Shown in pieces: positions 1-9,163 of a DNA stretch of 64,000 nucleotides. The DNA comes from Linderina pennispora (taxonomy: Eukaryota; Kickxellomycota; Kickxellomycetes; Kickxellales; Kickxellaceae), in contig NW_024468255.1 of assembly GCF_002104995.1 (NCBI RefSeq), forward strand, positions 1 through 64,000. Direction: 5' to 3'. The notes beneath the pieces were generated by a model. That model saw nothing but the letters and a program-made list of their open reading frames with translations, made no database searches and was not told the origin of the DNA. Made by a program: the position numbers and the translations under genes. Every line of letters begins with the position of its first letter. The first letter of the stretch is position 1.

Positions 1-11
1 CAAGTCCAGGA

Positions 12-1646
12 ATGACCCCCTTCCAAAGTGAACTAAGAGCATTGCTAACAAGAGTGCTGTCAGAAAGAAGAAATATGCCTGATGTTGCTGATGCCAGGTA
101 TACTGCTAGAGGTGTAGAGCAACTTGGATTTGAGCATTCTTCTGAAATATTTGTTGACTCATTCATTGTTGAGGTTGTTGTTGAGAAATGCAGTGAATCA
201 GATATAAAGGTGAAGCAGAAGTCAGCAAGTGTTAGATTGCATAAAGTATTTGGAGAAGGTTTTGGCTATAAGTATGTTAGAAGTAAGATTAGTGAGCAAT
301 ATGGACCAGTTGCTATTTACAAAGTATCTACACCAAATATTGCAATAGCTAGTTCTTTGTTAACAGTGAAGTTTGCTGCTATGGCTGATTACAAAATATA
401 TCTACAAAATTATGATATCACAATGGATTGTAAGAATGTGTCATCTAGAAATATTATATATAAATACCTTTTAGAAAGAGGAGTTGAAAAGAAAGATGTT
501 GTAGATGATTTACGCAAGTCTGGCTCTAACTGCATTAGCTGGTTTACAAAGAAAGGAGATGTTAAAGTTAAGAACAAAATTTATAACAAGTTTATTCAGC
601 TTCTTGAGAGTGGTGAAGTTCGTAACCCTCTTAGTTCAAAACTTTCTGAATTTGTAATGCCAACTTTACATAACTTTGGAGAAACATTATATGCTTGCAG
701 AAACTCTGGTTTGACTAGGATAGAACTAACTGTACATTCTTCTCAGATGCAAACATTTGAATGGAATAGCAACTTGCTTCTTAACACAGTTCAGTTTATG
801 AATGAATGCAGAACATTTGCAACTTCTTATGAAAAGCAGTGGATGGCACTTGTTGATAAAGTTAGTAGTTGTTATACTGTTTGTATTTATGTGAGACAAC
901 AGCATACTCTAGCATATTGTCATTGGTTTAACTCTATCACATCAAAGAAGCAAGGAATTATTAAGAAACTAAACAAGAATGATGATCCAATGGTAGTTGT
1001 TGCTAATCTCTCATTCAACAACAGACCTACTCTTTATCAAATATATGATTCACTAGAGAGTGGTCTTGAAACAGAAAAAGTTCTTAGAAGAGTTGATGAG
1101 AATATAACTATTGTTCCAAGTCAGAGAAACTCCTTCTGGTCTACTTATCCTACAACTAAGCAGTATCACACTTTTGAAGAGATGGGATTAGTTAACTACA
1201 AAGGAATGCATATTGGTTGGATAGATAGTAAGCAAGCAAAGAGTAAGATATGTCTATCAGAAATGTCAGAGGTTGAATATTCTGCAGATGAGGAAAACAT
1301 CAATGCACTAACAACAGCAATAGACAATATCACACTTGATGAAACTAGGCATATATTTATCAAAGAGAATACAGATCTGAAACCTTCATTGTATAGAGTT
1401 GCTTACAATGTTCTTCAGTTAGGTGATGAATTTATAGTTACACATTATGCACTCCATACTTTCAGAGGACATTCATACTTCTATATTGATATTCATATTA
1501 AAGGGAGAGATAAACAGCCAACTCTTATTAGGACACCAGCTGACAGTTCTATTGGAAAAGCAATTTCTCAACAGTTAGGTGAATCAAAGCAACAAATATA
1601 TCTGAGAGTTGTAAGTGTAGGATATAGAACAGTCACAGTTGAGTAG
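12..1646 (+). CDS. Unrecognised 544-aa transposon protein
   Basis: Intact 544-codon ORF and the largest gene of the transposon unit. I do not recognise the family. What can be seen: a Lys-rich stretch near residues 180-200 (KNKIYNKFIQLLESG), then a GLTRIELTVHSS segment near residue 235, preceded by a beta-strand-like YDITMDC near residue 135. This order is loosely reminiscent of rolling-circle Rep proteins of the Rep_trans/G2P type, but no HUH pair or catalytic Tyr motif could be assigned, so this is a weak hypothesis. The ATG and the next two codons lie inside the terminal repeat (ATGACCCCC), so the first residues M-T-P are encoded by the repeat end. A truncated inverted copy of its first ~205 codons lies at 3670-4305. 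It sits upstream of and co-oriented with the transposase, as expected for an accessory transposition protein. Confidence 0.6.
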   Translation: MTPFQSELRALLTRVLSERRNMPDVADARYTARGVEQLGFEHSSEIFVDSFIVEVVVEKCSESDIKVKQKSASVRLHKVFGEGFGYKYVRSKISEQYGPVAIYKVSTPNIAIASSLLTVKFAAMADYKIYLQNYDITMDCKNVSSRNIIYKYLLERGVEKKDVVDDLRKSGSNCISWFTKKGDVKVKNKIYNKFIQLLESGEVRNPLSSKLSEFVMPTLHNFGETLYACRNSGLTRIELTVHSSQMQTFEWNSNLLLNTVQFMNECRTFATSYEKQWMALVDKVSSCYTVCIYVRQQHTLAYCHWFNSITSKKQGIIKKLNKNDDPMVVVANLSFNNRPTLYQIYDSLESGLETEKVLRRVDENITIVPSQRNSFWSTYPTTKQYHTFEEMGLVNYKGMHIGWIDSKQAKSKICLSEMSEVEYSADEENINALTTAIDNITLDETRHIFIKENTDLKPSLYRVAYNVLQLGDEFIVTHYALHTFRGHSYFYIDIHIKGRDKQPTLIRTPADSSIGKAISQQLGESKQQIYLRVVSVGYRTVTVE

Positions 1647-1654
1647 CAGCCATT

Positions 1655-1894
1655 TTAAAACATAGTATAAGCAACCATTCTCTCCATATCTCTATGGAAA
1701 GTATGACAAACATCATACACATGTTCAACCCTTACCTCACAATCAGTAGCAATATGTTGGATCCAATTACGCACTTGTATTGCTAGGTCATCACTCATAT
1801 CAAAGTCATGAATAAGTAGCAGAGTAAGCATATCTCTTTCTTCCTCACACATCTCAACTAAATGTTGCTTGAAGAAGTTCTGGAATGATCCCAT
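1655..1894 (-). CDS. Small 79-aa ORF within the transposon
   Basis: Opposite-strand ORF in the gap between the 544-aa ORF and the transposase, ending 8 bp from the stop of the former. It starts MGSFQNFFKQHLVEM and is acidic with several His and Cys residues; no domain is recognised. It fills almost all of the inter-ORF gap and its composition looks protein-like (no low complexity), which is the only argument for its being real. Its start codon overlaps a stretch (AAGTTCTGGAATGATCCCATT, 1874 onward) that resembles the terminal repeat of the element. It could be a third element-encoded peptide or a chance ORF. Confidence 0.35.
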   Translation of the reverse strand: MGSFQNFFKQHLVEMCEEERDMLTLLLIHDFDMSDDLAIQVRNWIQHIATDCEVRVEHVYDVCHTFHRDMERMVAYTMF

Positions 1895-1945
1895 TTTCTA
1901 AAATTGATAAAAGTTGAAATTTTTATTTATGACTACCTCACACAG

Positions 1946-3175
1946 ATGGACAATCAATTACAAGAATTAAGAGAGAAGGAGTGGAATGTGCTCTACACAA
2001 CAAAGTGGAGATTTCTTGATGAAGATTGGTTAGTGCATAAACAACAGAAGTACTATAGGAGTGAAGCTCATGATGTGAAAGAAATAAAGCTCATCAAAGA
2101 TACACTTATAAAGCAACTTGGAATGATCCCTGTGTTCTTCTTCCTAAATGTTCTATTTGGTGGAAAGCAGTATCCATGTCCATACAGAAATGTTGAGAAA
2201 GGACTCTTGATTTTGTACCAGTTAGTTGCTGGGCTATCAATCAATGAGATGGAGAGGTTTATTCCTAAGAGCAGCTATCAGGTAATTCATAATATGTTCT
2301 ATATCTCAGAGTTAAGTGAGTTGAACAAGAAGCTTTCACACTACTTGCACACAATGTTCTCCACTCCAGAACTAAGAGTGATCTCAGCAAAGATTCAGAA
2401 TCCACAAGGGTTTAAGCATATTACTCTTATGCTAGATGGCCATGACTCACGAGCTCTACATAATGGTGCATACAAACCAAATCTTTATTCCTTCAAGTTG
2501 AAGAAGTCAGGATATAGAACACAAGTTTGCATTGATTTGAATGGAATGGTTGTCCTTGTTTCACCAACAGAGGAATGTAAAGACCACCCAGATTCAAAGA
2601 TGATTAAGAACATGTCACTATTGAAATACATCTCTCCAGTAGATTGTGTTGTATTAGATGGTGGCTATCCTCAAAGTATTCTGGAAGAGTTAACAGAAGC
2701 AGAAGAGAATGAGAATTTTGGAATGCATAACTTTTGCTTACCAGTTAGAAAGCCAAGAGGAACCAACTTAAGTGAGGCAGAGTTAGAATATAATAGCAAA
2801 CTTGGGTCATTTAGATCAATGGTTGAGAGCACATTTGGAGAACTAGGTAACACATTTAAGAGACTTTCAAATAGAGAAGTTGTGAGAATTAGAAATACAA
2901 CTGTGTACAATGTGCAGTTTAAACTCTGTTGCTTACTCTACAATATGAAGAAGATCCTAGCAGCTAGTAAAGTTCCTATTGAACATCACCACACACTTTG
3001 GGTTCTATCTAACTTTGACTACCCAAGCAACAACCAGGAGAGATCAACTCATGCTGAAGTTGGAAGTACTTTACCACAAAAAGTAGAACTAGAAGCTTCA
3101 ATGAGAGAACTACAAGATAGACTTATTCAAGCTAAAATTGATGAGTCAATGAACTTCTATGTAGACATGTCATAA
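1946..3175 (+). CDS. DDE superfamily transposase (DDE_Tnp_4 / Harbinger-like)
   Basis: 409 aa from the first in-frame ATG; the open frame extends upstream to 1904 without an ATG. Likely acidic triad: D164 in MLDGHDSRA, D238 in VVLDGGY, and E294 in MVESTFGEL, followed by a helix rich in Arg and aromatic residues. This order is typical of DDE_Tnp_4 endonuclease-type transposases (HARBI1/PIF/IS5 relatives). A helical segment around residues 85-110 (AGLSINEMERFIP) fits the HTH that precedes the catalytic core in this family. It would excise and insert the element by recognising its terminal repeats. No stop or frameshift is present, so the enzyme may be active. The family call is from motifs only; exact superfamily placement is uncertain. 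Confidence 0.75.
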   Translation: MDNQLQELREKEWNVLYTTKWRFLDEDWLVHKQQKYYRSEAHDVKEIKLIKDTLIKQLGMIPVFFFLNVLFGGKQYPCPYRNVEKGLLILYQLVAGLSINEMERFIPKSSYQVIHNMFYISELSELNKKLSHYLHTMFSTPELRVISAKIQNPQGFKHITLMLDGHDSRALHNGAYKPNLYSFKLKKSGYRTQVCIDLNGMVVLVSPTEECKDHPDSKMIKNMSLLKYISPVDCVVLDGGYPQSILEELTEAEENENFGMHNFCLPVRKPRGTNLSEAELEYNSKLGSFRSMVESTFGELGNTFKRLSNREVVRIRNTTVYNVQFKLCCLLYNMKKILAASKVPIEHHHTLWVLSNFDYPSNNQERSTHAEVGSTLPQKVELEASMRELQDRLIQAKIDESMNFYVDMS

Positions 3176-3236
3176 GCAACTTTTAAAATAGGAATTTTCA
3201 ATAAGAATTTTGCATTGATAGAAAATGCTTCAATAA

Positions 3237-3699
3237 GGAGGTCATTCAGAGCTAGTTATCTGCATAACAACTATTTGTACATGTTAAAACTATTGGCAAT
3301 TTCAGTGAAATAAAAATTTCACCCAAACCGCCATCGGCATCTTGGAAAAGTTTCAGTGAACATAATTTCAACCAGAAAGAAAAACCTTTGCATATTTGGG
3401 GTTAATTATCATTGGGCAACAAAAGTCAATATCTCAATAGATGTGGCTAAGCAACCACAAGGAAATTATGTTCACTGAAACTTTTCCAAGATGCCGATGG
3501 CGGTTTGGGTGAAATGGCAAAAAAAAATATTTGTATTTTTAAAATCAATTATACACACAAAAACATTCTGGACACAACAATTATAGTTATCTGTTCCAAA
3601 AATATCTAGTAGCTAAAAATAGTTCTGAAAACGATTATTCAAATAACTATCTAACTAAATTACAAATAACTAAAATTTATAAGTCCAGGAATGACCCCC
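3237..3699 (+). mobile_element. MITE-like fold-back arm (left)
   Basis: 463-bp sequence beginning GGAGGTCATTC and ending GAATGACCCCC (terminal inverted repeats, 10 of 11 matching). Inside is a second inverted pair: 3329-3370 (CACCCAAACCGCCATCGG) and its reverse complement around 3460-3515, so the arm itself can fold. The same sequence recurs inverted at 4297-4758 and in part at 49447-49694, showing it is a repeat family and not a unique flank. It immediately follows the transposase gene, so it may serve as that element's terminus. Confidence 0.75.
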
Positions 3700-4305
3700 T
3701 TCACCACTCTCAAGAAGCTGAATAAACTTGTTGTAAATTTTGTTCTTAACTTTAACATCTCCTTTCTTTGTAAACCAGCTAATACAGTTAGAGCCAGACT
3801 TGCGTAAATCATCTACAACATCTTTCTTTTCAACTCCTCTTTCTAAAAGGTATTTATAGATAATATTTCTAGTTGAGATATTCATACAATCCATTGTGAT
3901 GTCATAATTCTGTAGAAATATTTTGTGATCAGCCATAGTAGCAAATTTCACTGTTAACAAAGAACTAGTTATTGCAATGTTTGGGGTAGATACTTTATAA
4001 ATATCAACTGGTCCATATTGCTCACTAATCTTGCTTCTAACATACTTATAACCAAAACCTTCTCCAAATACTTTATGCAATCTAATACTAGCTGACTTCT
4101 GCTTTACCTTTATATCTGATTCACTGCATTTCTCAACAACAACCTCAACAATGAATGAGTCAATAAATATTTCAGAAGAATGCTCAAATCCAAGTTGCTC
4201 TACACCTCTAGCAGTATACCTAGCATCAGCAACATCAGGCATATTTCTTCTTTCTGATAACACTCTTGATAGTAATGCTCTTAGTTCACTTTGGAAGGGG
4301 GTCAT
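3670..4305 (-). pseudogene. Truncated inverted copy of the 544-aa transposon gene
   Basis: The first ~205 codons match the protein starting at position 12 with scattered substitutions (for example FVDSF to FIDSF and CKNVSS to CMNIST). The frame then runs into the neighbouring arm and ends after a short unrelated tail (GGHSWTYKF). The junction falls exactly at the CCCCC terminus of the left arm. It is therefore a deletion derivative carrying only the 5' third of the gene between two inverted arms, and not a functional gene. Confidence 0.85.
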
Positions 4306-4758
4306 TCCTGGACTTGTAAATTTTAGTAAATTACAATTTTGTTAGATAGATATTTGACTAATCGTTTTCAGAACTATTTTTAGCTACTAATTATTTTTTT
4401 CATAGTTATTATTTGTTATCATGTCCAGAATGTTTTTGTGTGTATAATTGATTTTAAAAATACAAATATTTTTTTTGCCATTTCACCCAAACCGCCATCG
4501 GCATCTTGGAAAAGTTTCAGTGAACATAATTTCCTTGTGGTTGCTTAGCCACATCTATTGAGATATTGACTTTTGTTGCCCAATGATAATTAACCCCAAA
4601 TATGCAAAGGTTTTTCTTTCTGGTTGAAATTATGTTCACTGAAACTTTTCCAAGATGCCGATGGTGGTTTGGGTGAAATTTTTATTTCACTGAAATTGCT
4701 AATAGTTCCAGCATGCATAAATAGTTAATGGGCAGATAAGTATCTCTGTATAACCCCC
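4297..4758 (-). mobile_element. MITE-like fold-back arm (right, inverted)
   Basis: Reverse complement of 3237-3699 with moderate divergence; starts GGGGGTCATTC and ends TATAACCCCC. With the left arm and the ORF fragment between them it makes a ~1.5-kb inverted-repeat unit (3237-4758). Divergence between the arms is visible by eye (single-base changes and small indels), so the structure is not a recent assembly artefact. Confidence 0.8.
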
Positions 4759-4846
4759 ACTAGTAATTGATTTATTATATGTTAACTAGTTATTCTGATA
4801 ATAGATATTTAGTTTCTTTAAACTTTCATATTTGTGAATGGCCTCC

Positions 4847-6225
4847 ATTGTTCATTGCAGCTCACCAATTTTATTTTAGGAGCTGCCCACAGTGAGTTCG
4901 CTGAGGGCGGCCCGGCAACAAGCTTATAGTGGAGCTTAGGTCGCATGAGAGCAAAGGAAAACAAGGGAGAGGAAAACCTCTCCTGAATCATAAAAAAGCA
5001 AGCCAGTTTTCGCCTCTTCCAAAACCTTTTCTCTTCCTTGTCTTAATAAAATATTGCTACACATAATATCCACTCTATTCCTACACACACTTGTACTTTG
5101 TTATCTGCCCATGGTTCAGCCGCGTAAACTCACTGTTTTCTGGATAGGTAAATACTCTTACTTTCCACTTCGTGTTCCATACTAACCGTTTTTATTGCCG
5201 TTCTCCACTAGCGCACCTTTGCCGAAATAAAAACTGTATTTCTTGGTACACTTACAATTCGCAACATCGCTGTACTCTTGCACAGCACGATTTGATCCTG
5301 CCCTTGCAGGTCTCTAGTTGCTGTTCGATCTTTCCTCCTTCTCGCCTTTGTCTTCTTTCTGGCCCTCACATGTTTGCTCTAGTCTCTGTGTGGTGTCAGT
5401 GCGGATCCTACTTTTCATGGCCGTACACTCCCCCATGAAAGTCTTGTCGCGTGCTATCCGGTACTGGGTAATGGGGGGTCGTCACCTTGAGGTGTCCCGG
5501 GAAGGTGGTGATGGTTGGGATTCCACCAGGCCCGGTTGCGGGGTGCTGTGCGGCACACGTGGCAACAGCCGAAGTGCAGGAGTTGTATGAGTTTGGAAGG
5601 TCTGGCGGGTCTTTCACTTTTACTCTGCTGAGCATTCTAGCGGGTTGGTATTCCATTTAGATTATTGAAGGCGAATCAGGGACTGAGAGGCAGTGGCAAC
5701 TAGAGATCTGCAAGCGCTGGAGCAAAATATGCTGCACAATTGTTGGTGGTAACATTGTTACTTCTTTGACCCAAGATATGTGTAAACACTTCAAGAACTG
5801 GTTCAAGACCGTAGACGATTTCTAGCATCGCTGCTCTGCGTGTGGACCAGAGAAGCAGTGAGGTTCAACACCAATAACTACGGCTGATGCCCAATAGTTG
5901 TATTTGAATATACTACATGCTCATCAATGGACATAGCAGAGGCTAGTGTGTTGGTTTTCCAGACCATCTATGTCGTGTTCCAGCATATCGGAGATATCGA
6001 GCAGCACCAGAGATAGAATCACTATAAACACCCTTGTTTCCTTATGCTAGTGCCAGACCCTTCGTTAGACTATTCAATATAGTCCATCACACTAGCAGCG
6101 GTCCATTTTAAAAATTGATAAGTGCTGAGATTCCTCAGACAGGATAAAGGTGATCATTCTCTTATTATGATTTTGGAAATAGGATAAGCACTGCAAAATA
6201 TTGGAAATCAAGGTATGGTAACAGC
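4847..6225. repeat. Downstream half of segmental duplication, copy 1 (possible retroelement remnant)
   Basis: Near-identical to 22709-24086 in direct orientation; contains no complete gene. A ~54-codon open stretch at 5661-5825 (RQWQLEICKRWSKI, ending KTVDDF then stop) is protein-like and conserved in both copies. Near 4910 CGGCAACAAGCTTATAGTGG loosely resembles the primer-binding region after an LTR. A degraded LTR-retrotransposon 5' region is one reading, but I see no convincing LTR ends. The left boundary abuts GAATGGCCTCC (4836-4846), which resembles the terminus of the MITE family to its left. Confidence 0.6.
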
Positions 6226-7602
6226 TTAGACCGAGACCTTCTCGTCCGAATCGGCGACATACTCCTTGCCGGCGACAGCATCATCATCAGGGACAGCATC
6301 ATTGACGTGGTCCTTCAAATTCCAGACGACATAGAACATCGGGAAGAGCGAGATGCCGAGCAAGACCCAGTTACCAATGAGCTGGTGCATAAACGTGACC
6401 TTTTTGGCGTCCAGCTGCCACGCAGCAGTGGCACCGAGCGACTGGATGCCCTTGTAGAAGCCGGCGTAGCGTGAAAGCTTCTGGTTGTCGTTGGTAAGAG
6501 CACCAATGATCCAGTAGGCAAAGTTCTGGTACAAGGCATCACCGACACCACAGAGCAGGTACAGGATGATCGGGCCAGCGGCACGGCTATGCTCCATGAA
6601 GTCGATGCTGCCTCCAGGATAGTCGGTATCTTCATCCGCTGTGGGGCCGTGGGTGTAGCGGAGCTGCAGCTTGAGGGTTCCTCCCCAAATGGCATTGAAG
6701 AACACGGCGACGATACCAAAGACGATGAGGCCACGCTTGCGCTTGGTCCACTCTTGCTTATCTAGAAGGAACGACAGGAGGTACGAACCAACCATCTGGA
6801 ATCCCCAGTAGAAGATATTGTTGAAGCCACGGGTACGGATGTTGAAGATGCCACCATTAAAGCAGTTGAACTGGTAGCCGTAGAAAAAGTTGGATGCAAA
6901 GCACATTGGAAGTAGTGCAAGCATGGTGGGGTTCAAGAACAGCTTGATGATCTCAATAGCCTCCTTGCGAGCGCTGGTGTACTTGACCAGAACGACCGAC
7001 GAACCGTCATCACGCACGACTTTCGCAGGCGGGCACAGGGCTAGACTCAAAAAGGCACCCAAGCACTCGAGGATAACAAAGGCGATGTAGACGCCATCTG
7101 CAAGGGACTTCTTGTCACTATGGAAGTTGATGGCGAAGGGGAGAATACCGCCAAGCATACCACCAAGGTTGAAGATGATCCAGAAGACGGCAATGTACTT
7201 GCCCTTCTCCTCCTCCCTCGGATACGAAACCATGATCATGCCTTGCGCAGCCCACAGGATACCGGCACCGACACCAAGGAGTGCTCCCGCAGCGATGGTT
7301 AAGCCGCCTTTCTGGGTGTGGTTGAGGTAGATATACGAGCCAGAGTACAGAGCATATGTGAAACCAGAGCCAAAGATCGTCCAGCGGACACCGAACAGGT
7401 TGACAATCGATCCGCCAATGACACCGAAGACAACGAACGTGCAGTAGAGAGCCGTGTTGGCGTTGGATCCGGTAGTATGGTCAACTTGACCACCACCACC
7501 CATACCGTTGAGGGCATTATACATGCCTGGGTTGAGGAAGCACACGAAGCCCACGAGGACTACCTGGGTCATCGGGCTGTTGTAGCGCGGGAGTTTAAAC
7601 AT
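6226..7602 (-). CDS. UNC93-like MFS membrane protein, copy 1
   Basis: 458 aa from the ATG of MFKLPRYNSPMTQ; an upstream in-frame TTG codon is not a plausible start. Polytopic protein of the UNC93-like (DUF895) branch of the major facilitator superfamily. The N-terminal LVGFVCFLNPGMYNALNGMG is typical of fungal UNC93-like proteins, followed by about 11-12 hydrophobic segments and an acidic cytosolic tail (residues ~425-458). Substrate unknown. One of three paralogs in the window. The body of the protein matches copy 3 (51623-53002) more closely, whereas the last ~25 residues (VAGKEYVADSDEKVSV) and the whole 3' flank match copy 2 (24087-25463), so this gene looks like a recombinant. Intronless. 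Confidence 0.85.
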   Translation of the reverse strand: MFKLPRYNSPMTQVVLVGFVCFLNPGMYNALNGMGGGGQVDHTTGSNANTALYCTFVVFGVIGGSIVNLFGVRWTIFGSGFTYALYSGSYIYLNHTQKGGLTIAAGALLGVGAGILWAAQGMIMVSYPREEEKGKYIAVFWIIFNLGGMLGGILPFAINFHSDKKSLADGVYIAFVILECLGAFLSLALCPPAKVVRDDGSSVVLVKYTSARKEAIEIIKLFLNPTMLALLPMCFASNFFYGYQFNCFNGGIFNIRTRGFNNIFYWGFQMVGSYLLSFLLDKQEWTKRKRGLIVFGIVAVFFNAIWGGTLKLQLRYTHGPTADEDTDYPGGSIDFMEHSRAAGPIILYLLCGVGDALYQNFAYWIIGALTNDNQKLSRYAGFYKGIQSLGATAAWQLDAKKVTFMHQLIGNWVLLGISLFPMFYVVWNLKDHVNDAVPDDDAVAGKEYVADSDEKVSV

Positions 7603-7740
7603 TTTGTACAATGTTTATCAGAGATTATTAGTATTGACGAGTAACTGGAGAGATTAGAAAAATTATTAGTGGGTACACAAGTATAAAAAAGTGAAGATAG
7701 ATTGGAGATGGTAGGGGGAAAGAATGGATGGAGGGACTCT

Positions 7741-7749
7741 ATTTATATG
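7741..7749 (-). promoter_or_regulatory. TATA box of UNC93-like copy 1
   Basis: CATATAAAT on the minus strand, about 140 bp upstream of the ATG. It is conserved in all three UNC93 copies (25607-25614 and 51478-51485), although the surrounding leader of copy 2 has diverged. Confidence 0.6.
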
Positions 7750-9163
7750 TCCACAGATGATGCTGCTTCCCGCAAAACCGTTTGCAAATGGCCGATGTGG
7801 TGGTACATTTTTCGGAAGGCTAGCAGGTAAACGGTGCTGATTCACACCCTACGGAGGACATTCCATAGGTACAAAATATTCATCTTCCCACAGCTGACAG
7901 GAATCTGCACAGCGCGACGGCCACAAATCTGCATAAGATGCGGCCATCTGGCACATTTCTGCTCGAAACATATATTTTGTGGAGCTCAACCTCTTTGCGA
8001 ATGGTCATGGGCCGAGATCTCGCAACAGAATCAAGGCTACTCTGGATGTATGCAGACCCCTCCTCTCCTCGCCGTCAAAGGGAATAAAAAGAAGGCGCGA
8101 TGCGGGGAGTGGAGTAGGTGCATCGGCGTATGTGGGCTGCCCACATGATCTTGTTGTCCTGGTGGTGCGGACTTTGCCTCCATGCATGTCTATTTTCATA
8201 CAATATCAGTCAATCCCGAAAATACCCTCACCAACTATAGCAGATTGACCGAGCTGATGTGCCATTGCTATTGGCTTGAACAGGCAACTGCAAGATACGG
8301 TTCTGCAGCTGTATGCGTAATGACTTGGGTTCAAAGAAAAGGTGCAGCTTTGGATGTTTGTCCCGGCATGCATGTGGGCAGTTCCCGATAAGTATAGACA
8401 TCTAGAGGCAGGAATCTCCGCTCAAACCACTTATTGGCTATAAATAATGAATGCCGCCAGGTGCTAAACACAAGAAACACGATAGGAGATGGTATCTCCG
8501 AGAGGTTTGAATCGGATGCTGTATTACTACTGAGATATGATAGCAAAAGGACTAGATAGACAACACAGGCAGTGCTTCTATACCGCAAACTATCAAGTGA
8601 ATATGGAGCTTAAGCTATAAATACAGATTAAGACGTCATTATGTTGTGCATCAATCATTGTTCTATATTAGATGGAGCAACATTGCAGGCTGTAGTGGTA
8701 GCAAATGAACGCTAGAAGCACCGAAGATGTGGCCGCCGTAGAGCCCTTCTGTGCGGAAAAGCAGCCGAATTCTCAGCACTTGTCAAGGATGATCATTGTA
8801 TACTAGTGATTTATCTTTTCAGCGGAAAAGAGCATAGAGCAGAGTCGTATGAGTGTGTTGCAGATCTAAGGAACGGCAACTATAAACACTCTCCCTCCAA
8901 TAGAATAATACAATCATCCTGGAGTAGGCAACAGCCAAAGCCGCCCAGAGGTAACAGCACCTAGTGTGCCCCAAATAGCATGCAGATGCTTGATATTTAG
9001 AAAATTTAAGAGATCAGTACTTGTGAGAAACGTCTAATGATGTTGCCAAACTACCACATGCTGGGCCGGTGGGAAGGTTTACATGCTATCATGTATCTTG
9101 GTTACTTGGGTCCAGATATAGCTGAACTGTACGAATTGTGCAGGATATCAGCAGTAGTCAATC
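7750..9163. repeat. Upstream region shared with UNC93 copy 3 (inverted)
   Basis: No gene seen. The whole stretch, up to and including the last two codons and stop of the oxidoreductase (9164-9172), is repeated in inverse orientation at 49695-51480. The copy at 50259-50617 is interrupted by a solo LTR that is absent here, so this is the uninterrupted allele. It contains short ORFs present in both copies, but substitutions there are mostly non-synonymous and one copy has a stop, so I do not call them genes. Confidence 0.8.

Larger units (their letters stand above)
1..3236 (+). mobile_element. DDE transposon unit with three ORFs (left end outside window)
   Basis: AT-rich block, unlike the rest of the window in base use, holding a 544-aa ORF, a 79-aa opposite-strand ORF and a DDE transposase. 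Bases 9-19 (GAATGACCCCC) repeat the right terminus of the arm at 3237-3699, so the window opens on the last bases of another arm copy. Immediately after the transposase a sequence beginning GGAGGTCATTC starts the next arm. I infer an autonomous element of the form arm-genes-arm. The G-rich termini and transposase type suggest the PIF/Harbinger (IS5-like) group, but no clean target-site duplication is visible, so the assignment is provisional. Confidence 0.7.

Noticed and set aside
1874-1894. Internal terminal-repeat-like sequence as an element end
   Set aside because: Partial match only, in direct and not inverted orientation; would cut the transposon between its two main genes.
5848-5862. 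tRNA/SINE B-box-like GGTTCAACACC
   Set aside because: No matching A box or cloverleaf around it.
8331-8588. 82-codon ORF shared between the duplicates (also at 50579-50962)
   Set aside because: Between copies I count more amino-acid-changing than silent changes and one copy ends early; consistent with non-coding drift.
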